Part shown: positions 60,417 to 64,000 of the stretch, piece after piece
How positions within the stretch are numbered: the stretch's first letter is position 1
Layout of the letters: every line of letters begins with the position of its first letter
NCBI RefSeq assembly: GCF_002303885.1
Contig: NZ_MRCM01000008.1
Location: 124,001 to 188,000 of the forward strand
DNA from: Flavobacterium sp. ACN2
GTDB lineage: Bacteria > Bacteroidota > Bacteroidia > Flavobacteriales > Flavobacteriaceae
Reading direction: 5' to 3'
Length of the DNA stretch: 64,000 nt
Program-made: the position numbers and the translations under genes
Notes under the pieces: model-generated
The model's input: the letters and a program-made list of their open reading frames with translations, nothing else
What the model was told of the DNA's origin: nothing
Database searches by the model: none

Positions 60417-62624
60417 TTATAAATTAAAATTAACCCCCAAAACGATATTTCTTCCAATATTCGGAATACCGTCTGTTTTTAATCTAGAAAGGTGTGCAAT
60501 ATATTTTTTATCAAACAAATTGTTTCCATTAAGGTTAAGGTCGAAAGCCGTTTTTCCTAGTTTGACAGTTCCTCCAAAACCTAAATTCACCAAAGTATAA
60601 CCTTTAGAAGCTGTTTCGAAACCGCTTACATTATCTTGATTGAAAGTAGAAGAAACATTCAAAGAAGCAAAACCTTCGCTCAACCAATTTTTGATATTAA
60701 ATTCAGTTCTAAGCGTATTATTCCAATTATTTGCAGGAATCAAAGGAAGATAATCTTTGTTGTCTTTTTTACCAGTAACCGTTTCAAAGCTCGTTTCAAA
60801 ATGCAACCAATCTAACGGATGAGGGTGAAAATGAAGACCAACTTCTCCACCGTACAACTGTGCATTATCCTGAATATAAGCAAAAACATCATTGTCTTCT
60901 AAAACCTCTCCTGTTGGCGAAGTGTAAATATAGTTGTTTACGTGATTGTAAAATCCGTTTACGAAGAACTCAAAATGCGAGTTTTTATATTCTAAATTCA
61001 AATCAGTCTGAACGTTTTGTTCTGTTTTCAGATTTGCATTTCCAATTTCGTAACGATTGGTTCCTTCATGAACACCGTTTGAAGTCAATTCTGCCAAATT
61101 CGGCGCTCTAAATCCTGTTGCTACATTCAAACGAAAAGTTAGAGGCTCAGCAAATTTTGTTTTGTAACCTAAAGAAGCGTTAAAGCTATCAAAAGAGCGA
61201 TCTAAAGCTTGAAAATAGCCTTCTTCGCCTTCAATTCCGTGTGCGATAGAAGTGATGTTTCTGTTATCAAAACGCAATCCGGCTTGAATAACGCTATTGT
61301 CCCATTCGTAATTTGCAGTTCCAAAAACTCCAAAATCATTCGTTGTGGCATCTGGAATTAAATATTCTTCTCCAGAATTCTTGTTGGTCTGATGCATTCC
61401 TTGAACACCAAAAATAGTTTCAATTTTTCCGAATTTAGGAAAATGATATTTCGCATTATAATTAAAAGTATTCAATTTCATGTGAAGAGAAGCTTCGTTG
61501 CTATCTTCAAATTCGCTTCTATCATTAGCGATATATCCTAAATCGACATCTAGTTTTGAGTTTTCAAAGAAAATCACATTATTCAAACTTAATAAATGAT
61601 TGTAAATTCCTTGTCTCGGAAATTGAGTGTTTTTGCTCGAAGATTGTTCTGCAATTCCATCTTCTGGAATTCCAATGTCCAGTTTGTTAAAATTATATCT
61701 TACAACACTAGAAAAAGTAGAGTTGCTGTACCCGATTCCCGTTTTAAAATCAGTTTCGTTATAGCGTGAATTGGTTACGCGATCGCCGTCAGCAATTTTG
61801 TAGTCAGAATGCGTGTTGTAGCTTCCTCGCGCTAAGAATTTCCAGTTATCGGTAGAAGTTTTCAATCCGATAGACGAATTGCTTCCTTGCGTATTTGTAA
61901 AATATTTTTGACTGAAATTAGCTTTAAAATCGCCGGCATCAGCAAATTTTTCAGGATTGAAATATAAAACACCTCCCAAAGCATCAGAACCGTACAATAA
62001 AGAAGCTGGGCCTTTAATAACCTCAACACTTTCTATTCCCGCATCGTTTAAACCTAAACCATGTTCGTCTCCAAACTGCTGATTTTCTATACGAACGCCT
62101 TGAGAGTAAACCAAAACACGATTACCGCTAAGTCCGCGAATTACAGGTTTTCCGATAGAAGTTCCTGTAGAAATCTGAGAAACTCCAGGAATTGTTGCCA
62201 AACCTTCAATTAAAGTAGAAGTTCCTTTTTGCTGTAATGTTTTAATGCTTTCGTGCTCAATCTTCATTACGTTTTGCGATTGCAGTTTGTTAAAAGGCGT
62301 TGAAACCACTACTTCATCCATTTCTAAAATAGATTCTTCAAGAACAATATCTAGTGTGTTTTGCTTTAATAATTTAGCAATCGTTTTGTTTTGGTTGGCA
62401 TATCCAACATAAGTAAAAGCAATACGTAGAGTTCCATTTGGAAGATTATTCAATTCGTATTTTCCGTTTGCGTCTGTTGTAGTTCCTTTATGTAATTCTG
62501 GAGCATAAACAGAAACTCCAGGTAATGGATTATTCTGATTGTCGGTTACGGTTCCAGAAACCGAATTTTGAGCAGTAAGTATGCTCGAAAACCCTAAAAT
62601 AAGGGCTATTATAAATTTTTTCAT
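60417..62624 (-). CDS. TonB-dependent receptor, probably for zinc or another metal
   Basis: Outer-membrane active transporter, 735 aa: signal peptide, carboxypeptidase-like regulatory domain (VSGTVTDNQNNPLPGVSVY, 22-105), plug (about 120-240, GNRVLVYSQGVRIENQQ) and a 22-strand barrel ending in VLGVNFNL. The extracellular motif HFHPHPLDWLHFE, with closely spaced His, resembles ZnuD-type zinc receptors. A His/Cys-rich small protein is encoded directly upstream on the same strand, which also points to a metal. Metal identity is inference. Confidence 0.9.
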   Translation of the reverse strand: MKKFIIALILGFSSILTAQNSVSGTVTDNQNNPLPGVSVYAPELHKGTTTDANGKYELNNLPNGTLRIAFTYVGYANQNKTIAKLLKQNTLDIVLEESILEMDEVVVSTPFNKLQSQNVMKIEHESIKTLQQKGTSTLIEGLATIPGVSQISTGTSIGKPVIRGLSGNRVLVYSQGVRIENQQFGDEHGLGLNDAGIESVEVIKGPASLLYGSDALGGVLYFNPEKFADAGDFKANFSQKYFTNTQGSNSSIGLKTSTDNWKFLARGSYNTHSDYKIADGDRVTNSRYNETDFKTGIGYSNSTFSSVVRYNFNKLDIGIPEDGIAEQSSSKNTQFPRQGIYNHLLSLNNVIFFENSKLDVDLGYIANDRSEFEDSNEASLHMKLNTFNYNAKYHFPKFGKIETIFGVQGMHQTNKNSGEEYLIPDATTNDFGVFGTANYEWDNSVIQAGLRFDNRNITSIAHGIEGEEGYFQALDRSFDSFNASLGYKTKFAEPLTFRLNVATGFRAPNLAELTSNGVHEGTNRYEIGNANLKTEQNVQTDLNLEYKNSHFEFFVNGFYNHVNNYIYTSPTGEVLEDNDVFAYIQDNAQLYGGEVGLHFHPHPLDWLHFETSFETVTGKKDNKDYLPLIPANNWNNTLRTEFNIKNWLSEGFASLNVSSTFNQDNVSGFETASKGYTLVNLGFGGTVKLGKTAFDLNLNGNNLFDKKYIAHLSRLKTDGIPNIGRNIVLGVNFNL

Positions 62625-62787
62625 TTGAAAATGATGCTATAGTTAAATGGATTTTTTTCTTCGAATGAAAAACCAAAAGCCAACAATAAAGCATTCTGAT
62701 CCTAATGGATAAAAATAGGATTAGGAAACTCAATGTTATTTGAATTTAAATTAAAAGAAATGTGCTATTTTTTCGAATAATCGAAAC

Positions 62788-63141
62788 TTAAGAAACTATA
62801 GCGGCAGGCGGTCCCCGTAAGAAATACGAAGTGGTCGAAATTGAAAAAATCTTCTCTGAAGAGGGGAAGAAATATGGGGTTTCTCTATCAAATGAACGAA
62901 ATTCAAAAGAGAAATCTTGTGGAAGAATAAAAGATTCAAAAGCAAAATGGCAAACAAAACAAACGTCATAATCATGATGCTGATGCGTTATTTCGCCGTT
63001 CGGATCATTATAATTATGATGGCACTGTTTTTCTGAAAGCTGCCTTACAATATGCTCATAACTATGTATAGACTGAAACAATATTGAGAACAATATCGTG
63101 ACAGCAAAAGATAAACTTAGTATGAGCTGTTTTTTCTTCAT
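62788..63141 (-). CDS. Small His/Cys-rich exported protein, partner of the TonB receptor
   Basis: 117 aa with an N-terminal hydrophobic export/anchor segment (LILSLSFAVTILFSILFQ), a motif CHHNY...THQHHDYDVCFVCHF (about 40-67) with several His and three Cys that could bind a metal, and a Phe-rich tail. No named domain is recognised. It lies 163 bases upstream of the TonB receptor. The promoter motif at 63148-63155 leaves almost no 5' leader. Confidence 0.78.
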   Translation of the reverse strand: MKKKQLILSLSFAVTILFSILFQSIHSYEHIVRQLSEKQCHHNYNDPNGEITHQHHDYDVCFVCHFAFESFILPQDFSFEFRSFDRETPYFFPSSEKIFSISTTSYFLRGPPAAIVS

Positions 63142-63147
63142 TTACTG

Positions 63148-63155
63148 CAAAGGTA
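63148..63155 (-). promoter_or_regulatory. -7 element TACCTTTG abutting a start codon
   Basis: Exact TAnnTTTG on the minus strand, ending 6 bases before the ATG at 63141. With a start of transcription about 5-7 bases after the motif, the mRNA would be leaderless. Confidence 0.45.
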
Positions 63156-63362
63156 TAAAACATAAAAAGATAATTCATTTATTTTTGGTTTTTCCAGCCG
63201 ATTTATTGAAAAATATGCAGCAATTAATTTTATTAGCAGGTAAAATAAGAATATTTGCATTTCTTAGTGTTGCTAAAAGCATTGTATTATATTTGTATAT
63301 GAAATAAATAAACACATAAAAACGTTTATTTTAAAATCCTCTTTTTAAACCCAATTTACGAT

Positions 63363-64000
63363 ATGCGAATTATTTTTAGCTGCTTATTTTTACTCACTTT
63401 TTTTAACTCTTTTGCACAAGAAGACGTTAAGCCTGAGATAAAACCAGTTGTAAAAATAGATTCTTTGTATCGAGAAGATCAGTTTTATTTTTCGGTTACT
63501 TATAATATGTTTACTGATATTCCAGTTAATTTCAAACAGAATAAGTTTTCTCTTGGGCTTTCGGGAGGTTTCTTACGCGATATGCCGGTTAATAAATCGA
63601 GAACTATTGCTATTGCTACGGGTTTGGGATTGAGTTATCAGAATTATTATCAAAATTTAACGATTTCTGAGGATGCTTCAGGTGCAATTATATATGGAGT
63701 TAACAGTTATGGAGAATTTGTTTCTAATCGTTACCGACAATATTCTGTAGATCTTCCAATAGAATTTAGATGGCGTAATTCGACTTTCGAGAGCACTAAA
63801 TTCTGGCGTATTTATGGTGGTATAAAATTGAGTTATGTGTTTTCAAGTTCCTCTATTCTTGATGATGGAGAAACGACATATAGAATTAAGAATAACGATA
63901 ATATCAATAAATTTCAGTACGGCCCATATCTTTCGGCGGGATACAACACTTGGAATGTTTACATCTATTATGGTTTAAGCCCTTTGTTTAATTCGGCAAC
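63363..64000 (+). CDS. Outer-membrane beta-barrel protein (3' end cut off)
   Basis: Open frame from the ATG at 63363 to the end of the window (212 codons visible). It has a signal peptide (MRIIFSCLFLLTFFNSFAQ) and beta-barrel strands (FYFSVTYNMFTD, FSLGLSGGFLRDMPVN, TGLGLSYQNYYQNLTI, WRIYGGIKLSYVF, YGPYLSAGYNTWNVYIYYGLSP), of the PF13568-like outer-membrane barrel type related to the T9SS protein PorT. Whether this is PorT itself cannot be decided. Confidence 0.8.
   Translation, partial: MRIIFSCLFLLTFFNSFAQEDVKPEIKPVVKIDSLYREDQFYFSVTYNMFTDIPVNFKQNKFSLGLSGGFLRDMPVNKSRTIAIATGLGLSYQNYYQNLTISEDASGAIIYGVNSYGEFVSNRYRQYSVDLPIEFRWRNSTFESTKFWRIYGGIKLSYVFSSSSILDDGETTYRIKNNDNINKFQYGPYLSAGYNTWNVYIYYGLSPLFNSA

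Noticed and set aside
63098..63307. 69-codon plus-strand frame upstream of the last gene
   Set aside because: It overlaps the start and promoter of the His/Cys-rich gene on the other strand and shows no signal peptide or domain.

Overview
The window reads as a chromosomal segment of a Flavobacterium-type Bacteroidota bacterium. Reasons: low G+C with long A/T intergenic tracts, many copies of the -7 promoter motif TAnnTTTG ahead of genes, a T9SS C-terminal sorting domain with SprB-type repeats, a DnaE with an N-terminal proofreading exonuclease, a leuC-leuD-leuA-like-leuB operon, and several families of palindromic intergenic repeats. This assignment is inference from content; no rRNA is present.

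Layout. 1-15600: tail of an RND efflux pump, two MFS exporters, a secreted SprB-repeat protein, a retropepsin-like protein, an apparent sigma-factor/TPR fusion, an S41 peptidase, then TatD nuclease, acyltransferase and type I asparaginase as one likely unit, and a LysR regulator divergent from an MFS gene. 15658-17916: tRNA-Ser(GGA), followed by a complete-looking retron: a structured non-coding RNA closed by 15-nt complementary ends (a1/a2), a 74-aa protein of unknown function, a small XRE-type HTH protein and a reverse transcriptase with NAxxH, YIDD and VTG motifs. 17939-24815: ordinary accessory and metabolic genes (XRE regulator, SGNH lipoprotein, AraC regulators, DUF3050, glutaryl-CoA-dehydrogenase-type enzyme).

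24837-36972 is the most unusual block, a peptide-export island. On the minus strand lie five tandem copies (about 190 bp period) of a tiny gene for 46-50 aa peptides with a double-glycine leader and a conserved Asn/Pro/Gly-rich tail. Divergent from them is a plus-strand set: two C39-like/VKOR/thioredoxin fusion proteins, four small precursor peptides (three with 4-6 cysteines) with double-glycine-type leaders, a secreted TlpA-like thioredoxin protein, a DUF6625-type glycosyltransferase-like protein, a C39-peptidase ABC exporter and an HlyD adaptor. Together these look like a factory that makes, oxidises, perhaps glycosylates, cleaves and exports peptides. The parts list recalls the sublancin (glycocin) cluster, but in a Gram-negative setting and with no lanthionine or radical-SAM enzyme visible.

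37024-64000 is mainly housekeeping: a second S41 peptidase, tRNA methyltransferase, rimM-rpsP, an RRM protein, the leucine operon (promoter plus a possible MNRKLLWL leader ORF), an AraC regulator and SDR enzyme, dnaE, an outer-membrane barrel protein, a Gfo/Idh/MocA oxidoreductase, prolyl oligopeptidase, a TonB receptor that looks zinc-related with a His/Cys-rich small partner, and the start of another barrel protein at the right edge. Palindromic repeat elements punctuate the intergenic spaces throughout; no transposase, CRISPR array or rRNA operon is visible.
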